Positions 32,533 through 40,277 of a stretch of DNA of 64,000 nucleotides are shown here, in pieces. Below the pieces are notes generated by a model. That model was not told the origin of the DNA. It did no database searches and saw nothing but the letters and a program-made list of their open reading frames with translations. The stretch is from CALCLY01 sp900552775 (GTDB lineage Bacteria > Bacillota > Clostridia > UMGS1883 > UMGS1540), in the NCBI GenBank assembly GCA_937966555.1, contig CALCLY010000029.1:34839-98838 (forward strand), read 5' to 3'. The position numbers and the translations under genes were made by a program. The stretch's first letter is position 1, and every line of letters starts with the position of its first letter.

Positions 32533-33369
32533 ATGAAACTTGATATAAGATATTCCACGCATCCCGATGATTCAAAACTTTACACAACGGAGGAAATGAG
32601 AGAAAAATATCTCATAGAAAAGGTTTTTGAAGCTGACGAAATAAGCCTTACATACAGCCATTTTGACAGAATTGTTGCCGGCGGTGCAATGCCCGTGAAA
32701 AAAGCGCTGAAGCTTGAAAGCGGCAAAGAATTCGGCACGGATTATTTTCTTGAAAGACGTGAAATGGGCGTTATAAACGTAGGCGGAAAAGGAAAAATAA
32801 CTTTGGACGGCGCTGTGTATACATTAAATCCGCGTGACGGAATATACATAGGAATGGGCACACGCGATGTTGTTTTCGAAAGTGAGGACAAGAAAAATCC
32901 GGCTAAATTTTACATAAATTCCGCACCGGCACACACATCTTATCCCACGGTGCATATCGATATCACCAAGGCTAAAAAAGTTCCGTGCGGTTCTGCGGCG
33001 GAAAGCAACAAGCGTGTTATAAATCAGTATATTCACCCCGAAGTAATAAAGTCCTGCCAGCTTTCAATGGGTCTTACGCATCTTGAAGAGGGCAGTGTCT
33101 GGAACACAATGCCGTGCCACACACACGAAAGACGCATGGAGGTTTATTTCTATTTTGATATGGACGAAGACCAGGCGGTTTTCCATATGATGGGAGAACC
33201 TTCCGAAACACGCCACATTGTTATGACAAACGAACAGGCGGTTATTTCGCCGAGCTGGTCAATTCACAGCGGATGCGGAACAAAGAATTACACATTTATC
33301 TGGGGAATGTGCGGTGAAAACTTAACGTTTGACGATATGGATCACTGCAAAACAAACGAACTTAAATAA
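32533..33369 (+). CDS. kduI: 5-dehydro-4-deoxy-D-glucuronate isomerase
   Basis: KduI isomerises 4-deoxy-5-ketouronate to 3-deoxy-D-glycero-2,5-hexodiulosonate during breakdown of unsaturated uronates from pectin or glycosaminoglycans. At 278 residues it matches the E. coli length, and the zinc ligands fall at the expected places: His196, His198 and Glu203 in CHTHERRMEV, and His245 in SWSIHSGCG. The start MKLDIRYSTHPDDSKLYTTE is typical. A Shine-Dalgarno GAAAGGAAG precedes ATG 32533. Downstream genes 33381 and 34188 follow closely, suggesting a small operon around uronate use; no pectate lyase or kduD is visible in the window. Confidence 0.97.
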   Translation: MKLDIRYSTHPDDSKLYTTEEMREKYLIEKVFEADEISLTYSHFDRIVAGGAMPVKKALKLESGKEFGTDYFLERREMGVINVGGKGKITLDGAVYTLNPRDGIYIGMGTRDVVFESEDKKNPAKFYINSAPAHTSYPTVHIDITKAKKVPCGSAAESNKRVINQYIHPEVIKSCQLSMGLTHLEEGSVWNTMPCHTHERRMEVYFYFDMDEDQAVFHMMGEPSETRHIVMTNEQAVISPSWSIHSGCGTKNYTFIWGMCGENLTFDDMDHCKTNELK

Positions 33370-33380
33370 GGAGAAGAATT

Positions 33381-34172
33381 ATGCTATTTGTAAAAGTTTT
33401 AGATAAAAACGGAAATGAAAAATTCAAGGAGACGGGAAAAACTGTCGAGGCGCATTACGACGCAAAATACGAAGAAGGCGACAGGATAGTTATAGAACTT
33501 TCGGGCACGGATAAAATGGCTGTGCAGCTTGACGAGACAATGAAAGAAAGCATCGTACGTATAGAAGGCGGAAAATATGAATTTCCGATTCCGTTCGGAG
33601 ACAAGGCTGCAACGTATCATCCAGATGCATGGAACAAAGATAAAAACGTTATAAGAGCGAGAGAGGTTTCTGACGATGAGTTTAAAGCATACCGAAACGT
33701 GGCGCTTAACACCGCATCGGTGCGTTTCTGCAAAACATGTTTCCCGTACGCCGAGGCAAACTTTGTAACGCGTGACGAACCTTGGTTTGAAGAGAGAAAC
33801 TCAATTGACGGTGTTACGGAAAACAGTTCTCACGGAGCATACCCCTATCAGTCATATGCAGGCGGAGCGAGAGAAGATCTTGACTATACGCTGTATTTCG
33901 GCGGCGAAGTTGAATTTGACAAAATAGTTATATATCTGCGTGCGGACTTTGCGGACGATCATGATACATACTGGAAATCGATTACCGCTGAACTTTCCGA
34001 CGGTACAAAACTTCCGCTTTCGTTTATAAAAACGGGAGAAGGCCAGGAATTTACATTCGGAAGAAGTTTTAAAACGGATAAAATTCATCTGACGGACTTT
34101 AAGCAGGCGGCATTTCCGCTTTCATGGGCGGCGCTTACGCAGATTGAAGTTTACGGAAGACATACAAAATAA
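33381..34172 (+). CDS. Discoidin-like (F5/8 type C) domain protein
   Basis: The protein has 263 residues and no signal peptide. Residues about 105-260 resemble a discoidin/F5/8 type C jelly-roll used to bind sugars: YRNVALNTASVRFCKTCFPY, RNSIDGVTENSSHGAYPY, and then LDYTLYFGGEVEFDKIVIYL. Residues 1-90 are a separate strand-rich region (MLFVKVLDKNGNEKFKETGK, VIELSGTDKMAVQLDETMKE) with a second beta fold. It follows kduI after 11 bases. Cytosolic carbohydrate binding, or a role in sensing a uronate, is inferred; I do not recognise an enzyme. Confidence 0.7.
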   Translation: MLFVKVLDKNGNEKFKETGKTVEAHYDAKYEEGDRIVIELSGTDKMAVQLDETMKESIVRIEGGKYEFPIPFGDKAATYHPDAWNKDKNVIRAREVSDDEFKAYRNVALNTASVRFCKTCFPYAEANFVTRDEPWFEERNSIDGVTENSSHGAYPYQSYAGGAREDLDYTLYFGGEVEFDKIVIYLRADFADDHDTYWKSITAELSDGTKLPLSFIKTGEGQEFTFGRSFKTDKIHLTDFKQAAFPLSWAALTQIEVYGRHTK

Positions 34173-34187
34173 TATGGAGGTTTTGAA

Positions 34188-35528
34188 ATGAAAAAGAATT
34201 TGGTTGCATTGTTCTCGGCGATATGCATATTTTGCTGCGGCATGACAACTTTTGCGGCAAACGGAGCAGTTACGCTGTATATCAACAGCTACATGGCATA
34301 TGTGGGCGGCGAAAAAACTCAGATAGACCCGGGAAATACAGAGGTTGCGCCGCTTATAGAAAACGGCAGAACTTTGGTGCCGGTGAGATTTGTGTGCGAG
34401 GCGTTCGGCGGCACCGCGTCATGGAATAGTGACAGCCGTATCGTTACACTTTCCGCTTCGGGAAAGGAAATTTCAGCTAAAATCGGAGAAAAAACGCTTT
34501 TTGTAAACGGCGAAGCAAAGGAAATCGACGCACCTGCAACAATATCGGAGGGACGCACATTGCTTCCGCTGCGTGCAGTGGCAGAAGCTCTCGGAAAAGA
34601 AGTTTTTTATGAAGACGGTTTTATTGCCATAGGCACGGCAGACGAGATAAATTCGGCGAAAGCTTCTGTAAACACAGAAACCGATTTTAAACAGTATATG
34701 ATAAACAAGCCGGCTTATGCGTGCCTTTATAAGGATTTGCGCAGCGGCGCAATGCCGGGCGTGCTGAGCGGAAATGTTACGCTTAATCAGAAAAATTACA
34801 GCTTCTACGTAAGTCAGACGGAAGGCGATTATCTGGCGAATATGACGTTTGCCGTAAACGGTATTACAACCGATACTATGAGAGACTTAGGTTTTAGAAT
34901 TTATGATATGTACCTTACGGATTTAAACCCGAGAGACGACAGCGTTGAACTTTTTGTAACGGCTTCAACCGAAAATGACTATATTTGCATGCTTGCTTTA
35001 AGCTTTGACAAATATTCGGCTCATTATCTGAATTTCACATGCTACAATCCATATTATCTCGGAAACAGTCCGGAAACAACGGATATTTTCTTTTTGGGCT
35101 CGGGAGATATAACATACAGCGGAATGCGTGTTTCCGATGACGGCTATGTGATTCTTTCGCACCGCGGCGCAAGCGCTTTTCACTGGGGACTTGAAACAAA
35201 GTTCCGTCTCGTGGGGAATACCGGTCTGGTGCAGCAGCAGGAAGAGTATTACAAGGTTGACGCTGTGAAATATCTGGAGCCGTTTGCAGGGGATTATCCT
35301 GATATAACGGCGAAAGAGAAAGAACAGATAAAAGACGGATATGTTCTTTGCAAAAAGGATTTTGGATTTATAAAGAAAGGCGAATACTTTACAATTCTTT
35401 ATGACAACAATATGAAGCAAATATACTGTGTAACACGGGACGGCAAAAGCGGCTGGATTTCAATCGCAGACGAGGGTATGAATCAATATGCCGAGGTAAA
35501 CGGCTACATGTTTTATCTTGCCGGATGA
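34188..35528 (+). CDS. Secreted protein with copper-amine-oxidase-like stalk domain and SH3-like end
   Basis: A signal peptide (MKKNLVALFSAICIFCCGMT, cut near residue 24) is followed by a copper-amine-oxidase N-terminal-like stalk domain, typically used as a surface spacer: ENGRTLVPVRFVCEAFGGTA near 62 and EGRTLLPLRAVAEALGKEVF near 122. A middle region (about 170-385) has many beta strands and no motif I know. The last 60 residues (YVLCKKDFGFIKKGEYFTIL, KSGWISIADEGMNQ) look like an SH3-type wall-binding fold. It lies 15 bases after the discoidin-like gene and its stop overlaps the reading frame that leads to dut. Its role may be at the cell wall; the connection with kduI is only positional. 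Confidence 0.82.
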   Translation: MKKNLVALFSAICIFCCGMTTFAANGAVTLYINSYMAYVGGEKTQIDPGNTEVAPLIENGRTLVPVRFVCEAFGGTASWNSDSRIVTLSASGKEISAKIGEKTLFVNGEAKEIDAPATISEGRTLLPLRAVAEALGKEVFYEDGFIAIGTADEINSAKASVNTETDFKQYMINKPAYACLYKDLRSGAMPGVLSGNVTLNQKNYSFYVSQTEGDYLANMTFAVNGITTDTMRDLGFRIYDMYLTDLNPRDDSVELFVTASTENDYICMLALSFDKYSAHYLNFTCYNPYYLGNSPETTDIFFLGSGDITYSGMRVSDDGYVILSHRGASAFHWGLETKFRLVGNTGLVQQQEEYYKVDAVKYLEPFAGDYPDITAKEKEQIKDGYVLCKKDFGFIKKGEYFTILYDNNMKQIYCVTRDGKSGWISIADEGMNQYAEVNGYMFYLAG

Positions 35529-35539
35529 AAGGTGAAAAT

Positions 35540-35980
35540 ATGAAGGTTACAATAAAAAAACTTGATGAAAATGCAAAGACTCCTACTTACGGAACTGATT
35601 TTTCTGCCGGAGCGGATTTATATGCGCTTATACAGGAAGGGGAAAGAGAAATACGCCCGGGTGAAATATATTTGGTTCACACAGGCATATCTCTTGAAAT
35701 TCCGGAAGGTTACGGAGGATTTATATTTGCCCGAAGCGGACTTGCAACAAAAAAAGCGCTTGCTCCGGCAAACAAGGTGGGAGTGATAGATTCCGATTAC
35801 CGCGGAGAGATTATGGTTCCGCTTTTAAACAGCGGCACCCGTGAAGCGGTTATAGCAAACGGGGAAAGAATTGCGCAGATTGTTTTTATGCAATACGGCA
35901 AGGCTTCATTTGAACTTTCCGAGGAACTTTCTGACACCGAAAGAGGTGAAGGCGGCTTCGGCTCCACGGGCAAAAAATGA
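35540..35980 (+). CDS. dut: dUTP diphosphatase
   Basis: Dut hydrolyses dUTP to dUMP, keeping uracil out of DNA. The five motifs are visible: TDFSAGADLYAL, IFARSGLATKKALA, VGVIDSDYRGEI, RIAQIVFM and the C-terminal RGEGGFGSTGKK. I choose ATG 35540 (146 residues) with AAGGTG upstream; ATG 35525 would give five extra residues and overlaps the previous stop. Length is normal. It follows the stalk-domain gene almost directly. Confidence 0.95.
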   Translation: MKVTIKKLDENAKTPTYGTDFSAGADLYALIQEGEREIRPGEIYLVHTGISLEIPEGYGGFIFARSGLATKKALAPANKVGVIDSDYRGEIMVPLLNSGTREAVIANGERIAQIVFMQYGKASFELSEELSDTERGEGGFGSTGKK

Positions 35981-36006
35981 ATTTTTTTTAAAATTTAAAA
36001 AAAAAG

Positions 36007-36035
36007 TTGAAATTTAAAGAAAAGTATGTTACATT
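36007..36035 (+). promoter_or_regulatory. Promoter of the ferredoxin gene
   Basis: TTGAAA (36007-36012) and TACATT (36030-36035) are 17 bases apart, with the Shine-Dalgarno GAGGAGGTG about ten bases after the -10 box. The leader would be very short. Confidence 0.7.
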
Positions 36036-36060
36036 ATATTGTAAGAGGAGGTGTATACTA

Positions 36061-36231
36061 ATGGCATACGTAATAAATGATGATTGCATCAGCTGCGGCG
36101 CTTGTGCTTCTGAATGCCCTGTATCATGCATCGCAGAAGGCGATTCAAAGTACGTGATTGACGCTGACACATGCATAGAATGCGGTAACTGCGCCAATGT
36201 TTGTCCTGTAGGTGCTCCCGAACAGGCATAA
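36061..36231 (+). CDS. 2[4Fe-4S] ferredoxin
   Basis: This 56-residue protein carries two complete cluster motifs, CISCGACASECPVSCIAEGD and CIECGNCANVCPVG, with the usual clostridial pattern of Cys-x2-Cys-x2-Cys-x3-Cys-Pro twice. It is a small electron carrier for fermentative enzymes such as pyruvate:ferredoxin oxidoreductase or hydrogenase, consistent with an anaerobe. ATG 36061 follows GAGGAGGTG at a good distance, so the longer in-frame start at 36007 is not needed. A strong terminator ends the message. Confidence 0.96.
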   Translation: MAYVINDDCISCGACASECPVSCIAEGDSKYVIDADTCIECGNCANVCPVGAPEQA

Positions 36232-36277
36232 TGTTCATCAGACGTATAAAATGCCCGTTTTTGCGGCATGTCTGCTC

Positions 36278-36310
36278 AAAAAAGGCTGCGGCTTTGTCGC
36301 AGCCTTTTTT
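36278..36310. terminator. Intrinsic terminator after ferredoxin
   Basis: AAAAAAGGCTGCG (36278-36290) and CGCAGCCTTTTTT (36298-36310) form a perfect 13-bp stem with a 7-base loop and a 6-T run. Confidence 0.95.
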
Positions 36311-36322
36311 GAAGGAGGAATA

Positions 36323-37057
36323 ATGGAAAATATTAATGATTACGAACGGATTGACGATCTTCTTATAGGAGGTCTTTGCATTATACAGGACACGCGCGGA
36401 TTCTGCTTCGGAACAGACGCTGTACTGCTTTCGGACTTTGCGGATATTAAAAAAGGAGATGCGGTAATGGATTTTTGCACCGGCAGCGGGGTTATACCTC
36501 TTTTGCTGCACGCAAAAACCGATGCCGGAAAAATATTCGGACTTGAAATATTGCCGCATATGGCTGACATGGCACAACGAAGCGTGACTTTAAATAAAAT
36601 TGACAATATCCGAATTGTGTGCGGCGATCTTAAAAATGCGCCGAAAATATTCGGTCATGAAGTTTTTGATGCCGTAACATGCAATCCGCCTTACGAAAGA
36701 GACGGCGGAGGTCTCAAAAACCCCGATGATTTCAAGGCAATTTCAAGACACGAAATAATGTGCACGCTCTCAGATGTTGTAAAAAATGCAGCGGCGGTGC
36801 TTAAATACGGGGGCAGGTTTTTCATGGTGCACAGGGCTAACAGACTTACAGATGTATTTTGCACGATGCGAGAATATGCCATAGAGCCCAAACGCATGCG
36901 CCTTGTGGCACCGTCTGCGGGAAAAGCCGCAAATTTGGTGCTTATTGAAGGAATGAAAGGCGGCGGAGCGTTTCTTAAAACGGAACCTACGCTTTACATA
37001 TATAATGAAAACAGAGAGTTTACTGAAGAAATAAACAGAATATACGAAAGGTCATAG
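36323..37057 (+). CDS. trmN6: tRNA1(Val) (adenine-37-N6)-methyltransferase-like, TrmN6 family
   Basis: A Rossmann methyltransferase with the N6-adenine motif: VMDFCTGSGVIPLLLHAKT (motif I, about 45) and AVTCNPPYERDGGG (motif IV NPPY, about 115). The start ATG 36323 with GAAGGAGGAA upstream gives 244 residues, beginning MENINDYERIDDLLIGG as in the YabB/TrmN6 family. An open frame extends further upstream to 36212 but that part crosses the terminator and is not translated. The next gene is rsmI, and the pair is a common arrangement in Bacillota. Confidence 0.93.
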   Translation: MENINDYERIDDLLIGGLCIIQDTRGFCFGTDAVLLSDFADIKKGDAVMDFCTGSGVIPLLLHAKTDAGKIFGLEILPHMADMAQRSVTLNKIDNIRIVCGDLKNAPKIFGHEVFDAVTCNPPYERDGGGLKNPDDFKAISRHEIMCTLSDVVKNAAAVLKYGGRFFMVHRANRLTDVFCTMREYAIEPKRMRLVAPSAGKAANLVLIEGMKGGGAFLKTEPTLYIYNENREFTEEINRIYERS

Positions 37058-37061
37058 TTTT

Positions 37062-37886
37062 ATGTGCGGAACACTTTATCTTTGCGCAACGCCTATAGGA
37101 AATCTTTCGGATATGTCCGAAAGGCTTTGCAAAACGCTTTCCGAGGTTGATATTATTGCCGCGGAAGACACAAGGCATACGCTGAAGCTTTTAAACCATC
37201 TCGGAATAAAAAAACAGATGATAAGCTATTTTGAACATAATAAACGTGAAAAAGGCGAATATCTTGTTTCACTTTTAAAAGAGGGAAAAAATATTGCACT
37301 CGTTTCCGATGCCGGCACGCCGGCAATTTCCGACCCCGGGGAAGATTTGGTTCTTTTGTGCGCGGAGGAAGGAATAACCGTAACGAGCGTCCCCGGTCCC
37401 GTGGCGGCAATAAGCGCGCTTATTGTTTCGGGACTGCCTACGGGAAGATTTGCGTTTGAAGGGTTTCTTTCCGTAAACAAGCGAAGCCGTGATGAACGTC
37501 TGCGCGAAGTCTGCGACGATAAAAGAACGCTGATTTTTTATGAAGCGCCGCATAAATTGCGCCGAACGCTTGCGGATATGCTCCGTGTTTTCGGGAACAG
37601 AAAGATTACTCTTTGCCGCGAAATAACAAAGCTGCATGAGGAAACTATAAGAACAACACTTAAAGAAGCACAGAACCTCTATTCGGACGAAAAGCCGCCA
37701 AAGGGCGAGTTTGTGCTTGTTGTGGCTCCCGCCGAGGCTGTGGAAATATTTGAAATAACAATGAGTATTAAAGAACGGTTTGACTTTCTCTTAAAAAACG
37801 GCGACGATGAAAAAACTGCCATGAAAAAAATCGCGGTGGAACGGGGTATACCGAAAAGAGATGTTTACAAAGAGGTGAAAACATGA
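37062..37886 (+). CDS. rsmI: 16S rRNA (cytidine-1402-2'-O)-methyltransferase
   Basis: RsmI 2'-O-methylates cytidine 1402 in the decoding centre of 16S rRNA. The start MCGTLYLCATPIGNLSDMSE shows the ATPIGN motif, and the family-specific ALVSDAGTPAISDPGEDLVL follows near residue 80. VPGPVAAISALIVSGLPTGR lies near 115 and RTLIFYEAPHKLRRTLADML near 155. It is 274 residues, normal length. It is 4 bases after trmN6 and overlaps the cupin gene by 4 bases, so the three are likely cotranscribed. Confidence 0.96.
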   Translation: MCGTLYLCATPIGNLSDMSERLCKTLSEVDIIAAEDTRHTLKLLNHLGIKKQMISYFEHNKREKGEYLVSLLKEGKNIALVSDAGTPAISDPGEDLVLLCAEEGITVTSVPGPVAAISALIVSGLPTGRFAFEGFLSVNKRSRDERLREVCDDKRTLIFYEAPHKLRRTLADMLRVFGNRKITLCREITKLHEETIRTTLKEAQNLYSDEKPPKGEFVLVVAPAEAVEIFEITMSIKERFDFLLKNGDDEKTAMKKIAVERGIPKRDVYKEVKT

Positions 37887-38218
37887 TTATAGATTTCAGT
37901 AAGATGAGCGAAAGCGTTTTGAAAAACTTTAAAGGCGGAGAAAAAGAATTTCGCGCAAAAATGTTTGATACGGACGGCGGAAAAATAATGCTTTCGCGGC
38001 TTGTAAAAGGTGCGTCTATAGGCTGTCACACGCATGAAAACAACTGTGAGATTATATACATATTAAGTGGAAGCGGCAAAGCGCTTTATGACGGCGCCGA
38101 AGAAAGAGTTTCGGAAGGAATGTGTCATTTTTGCCCCGAGGGGCACAGCCACAGTCTTATAAACGATGGAGAGGGAGACCTTGTGTTTTTTGCCGCAGTG
38201 ATAAATACGGAGGGGTAA
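37883..38218 (+). CDS. Cupin-domain protein
   Basis: This 111-residue protein has the two cupin motifs: GCHTHENNCEIIYILSGSGK (about 50-70; His, His and Glu ligands) and CHFCPEGHSHSLINDGEGDL (about 85-105). The fold binds a metal and a small molecule, but the substrate is not predictable. It overlaps rsmI by four bases and is three bases from the GNAT gene, so it is cotranscribed. No enzyme name can be given. Confidence 0.88.
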   Translation: MIIDFSKMSESVLKNFKGGEKEFRAKMFDTDGGKIMLSRLVKGASIGCHTHENNCEIIYILSGSGKALYDGAEERVSEGMCHFCPEGHSHSLINDGEGDLVFFAAVINTEG

Positions 38219-38221
38219 ACT

Positions 38222-38701
38222 GTGATTATACGTGAATTTACAAAAGATGATATAAAGCAAATGACAGAGATATGGAACAGCGTTGTCGAAGACGGAGAAG
38301 CGTTTCCCCAGACGGAACTGCTGGATAATGAAAGCGGTATGCGCTTTTTCTCCGAACAGACGCGCACGGCGGTAGCGGATGAAGACGGTGAAATTTTGGG
38401 ACTTTATGTTCTGCATCCGAACAATGTAGGCAGATGCGGGCATATATCAAATGCAAGCTATGCCGTAAAAAAGAATCTGCGCGGCAGACACATAGGCGAA
38501 AAGCTCGTTTCGGACTGCCTGGTGTCGGCTAAAAAAGCCGGATTTCGGATTTTGCAGTTTAACGCTGTTGTCGCGACGAACGCAAGTGCTCTGCACCTTT
38601 ACAAAAAGCTCGGGTTTGTGTCTATGACAGCCATTCCCGGCGGATTTCTCAAAAAAGACGGTTCGTATGAAGATATTATACCGCATTACCACTTGCTGTA
38701 G
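38222..38701 (+). CDS. GNAT-family N-acetyltransferase
   Basis: The acetyl-CoA-binding pattern is visible in YAVKKNLRGRHIGEKLVSDC (about 80-100, R-x-x-G-x-G/A type loop) followed by FNAVVATNASALHLYKKLGF, which is the conserved C-terminal strand and helix. The GTG start at 38222 has GGAGGGG upstream. At 159 residues it is typical. Acceptor is unknown; the family acetylates amines on proteins, antibiotics or small molecules. It closes the trmN6-rsmI-cupin group. Confidence 0.88.
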   Translation: MIIREFTKDDIKQMTEIWNSVVEDGEAFPQTELLDNESGMRFFSEQTRTAVADEDGEILGLYVLHPNNVGRCGHISNASYAVKKNLRGRHIGEKLVSDCLVSAKKAGFRILQFNAVVATNASALHLYKKLGFVSMTAIPGGFLKKDGSYEDIIPHYHLL

Positions 38702-38749
38702 GAGTTTAAAACAATTATTTCTGTAAAAATAAGGGGATTGGAGAACAAA

Positions 38750-39778
38750 ATGAAAGACTTACTTATTTTATTCGGAGGAAAATCGGGAGAGTACGAGGTT
38801 TCCGAAATGTCGGCGGCTTCGGTTCTTTCAAATATAGACACGGATAAGTACAATATAATCAAAATAGGAATTACAAAAGACGGCAGATGGTTTAAAACAG
38901 ACGCGTCTCCCGAGCAGATTAAAAGCGGAGAATGGGAATCAATGCCTAAGCAAAGCGCGTTTTTGTCGCCAGATACATCGCATCACGGAATATTTGTTGA
39001 AGGCAAACTTCAGAATGTTGACGTGATTTTTCCCGTAATGCACGGCGATTACTGCGAAGACGGCTGTATTCAGGGGCTTTTTGAGCTTTCCGGAATTCCG
39101 TATGTCGGCCCGGGGGTACTTGCTTCAGCTGCCGGAATGGACAAATCGGCAACAAAGCTTTTTGCCGCCGCAAGCGGTGTTCCCCAGGCAAAATGGTACA
39201 TTACATCTCCGGCGGCATCCGAAGAGGAAATAGAAAAAATAGAAAGCGAATTTTCCTATCCGATATTTGTAAAGCCGTGCAACGCCGGTTCATCTCTCGG
39301 AATAAGCAAGGCAGGCAATCGCGCAGAACTTGAAAAAGCTATCGCCGAAGCCGCAAAGTTTGATTCTAAAATTCTTTGTGAGGAATATATTGACGGCTAT
39401 GAAGTTGAATGCGCGGTTTTGGGCAATGAAGACACAAGGGCTTCGGTTGTCGGTCAGATAACGCCTTCAAACGAGTTTTACGATTACAGCGCAAAGTATA
39501 TAGATAACGCGTCTGGGCTTACTATTCCTGCCAATATTCCGGAAGAAACAGCGGAAAAAATTCGCGAATATGCCGTAACGGTTTTTAAGGCTCTCGGCTG
39601 CCGCGGAATGTCGCGTGTGGACTTTTTTGTTTTGCGCGGCAGCGGCGAAATTAAGTTTAACGAAATCAATACGCTGCCGGGATTTACATCAATAAGCATG
39701 TATCCCAAGCTTTGGGAGAAAAGCGGAATACCTTATTCCGAACTTATTGACAAACTTATAGAATATGCGGAAAAATAG
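38750..39778 (+). CDS. ddl: D-alanine-D-alanine ligase
   Basis: Ddl joins two D-alanines for the peptidoglycan precursor. The ATP-grasp sequence shows VMHGDYCEDGCIQGLFELSG (about 88), the central FVKPCNAGSSLGISKAGNRA (about 176) and the C-terminal FNEINTLPGFTSISMYPKLW (about 306). The start MKDLLILFGGKSGEYEVSEM is typical. I choose ATG 38750 (342 residues) because GGAG lies upstream; TTG 38738 is unlikely. The residue set in the Gly-Gly-Lys region and the Ser/Tyr pair cannot be read as vancomycin-type (VanA) by eye; an ordinary Ddl is assumed. Confidence 0.95.
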   Translation: MKDLLILFGGKSGEYEVSEMSAASVLSNIDTDKYNIIKIGITKDGRWFKTDASPEQIKSGEWESMPKQSAFLSPDTSHHGIFVEGKLQNVDVIFPVMHGDYCEDGCIQGLFELSGIPYVGPGVLASAAGMDKSATKLFAAASGVPQAKWYITSPAASEEEIEKIESEFSYPIFVKPCNAGSSLGISKAGNRAELEKAIAEAAKFDSKILCEEYIDGYEVECAVLGNEDTRASVVGQITPSNEFYDYSAKYIDNASGLTIPANIPEETAEKIREYAVTVFKALGCRGMSRVDFFVLRGSGEIKFNEINTLPGFTSISMYPKLWEKSGIPYSELIDKLIEYAEK

Positions 39779-39792
39779 ACTTTTATTGTATC

Positions 39793-39821
39793 TTTACATG
39801 AACGTTTTTTTGTGATAAAAT
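39793..39821 (+). promoter_or_regulatory. Promoter of the DUF1934-argS-protease unit
   Basis: TTTACA (39793-39798) and TAAAAT (39816-39821) are 17 bases apart, with GAGGTG 12 bases before the next ATG. Confidence 0.65.
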
Positions 39822-39843
39822 AGAACCGAGGTGTGATGTACAT

Positions 39844-40263
39844 ATGAATAAAGATGTTATTATTTCGGTTGTCGGCACAGAGCAGACGCCGGAAGGCAAT
39901 GATAAAGTGGAGTTTGTGACCGAGGGTCAATATTACAAAAAAGGCAGCAAAGTATATCTTAAATACAAAGAAAGCGAAATGACCGGTTTTGACAACACAA
40001 CAACCACGCTTAAAATAGACGGAGATACGGTGTCGATGACAAGATTCGGCAATTTCAATTCACATATGGTTTTTAAAAGCGGAGAGCAGCATTTAAGCTA
40101 TTATGAAACGCCGTACGGAAGCTTTACGATAGGCATAATTTCCGATGATGTCAAGGTTAAAATGGACGAAGAAAAAGCAGATATAAGTATAAAATATCTT
40201 CTTGAAATAGACAATGCGGCGAGGGCGGAACATGAAATCCGCCTGAGCGTGCATAATGCATAG
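39844..40263 (+). CDS. DUF1934 calycin-like protein
   Basis: This 139-residue protein matches the DUF1934 pattern of small beta-barrel proteins found before argS in Bacillota: VIISVVGTEQTPEGNDKVEF, then EGQYYKKGSKVYLKYKESEM, KIDGDTVSMTRFGNFNSHMV and a closing IKYLLEIDNAARAEHEIRLS. Function is unknown. The neighbour order DUF1934-argS is conserved, and 15 bases separate them here. A GAGGTGTG site precedes ATG 39844. Confidence 0.9.
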   Translation: MNKDVIISVVGTEQTPEGNDKVEFVTEGQYYKKGSKVYLKYKESEMTGFDNTTTTLKIDGDTVSMTRFGNFNSHMVFKSGEQHLSYYETPYGSFTIGIISDDVKVKMDEEKADISIKYLLEIDNAARAEHEIRLSVHNA

Positions 40264-40277
40264 AAAGGAAAAAATAA

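Noticed and set aside
36212..36322. Upstream extension of the TrmN6-like frame
   Set aside because: It crosses a strong terminator and the better Shine-Dalgarno is just before ATG 36323.
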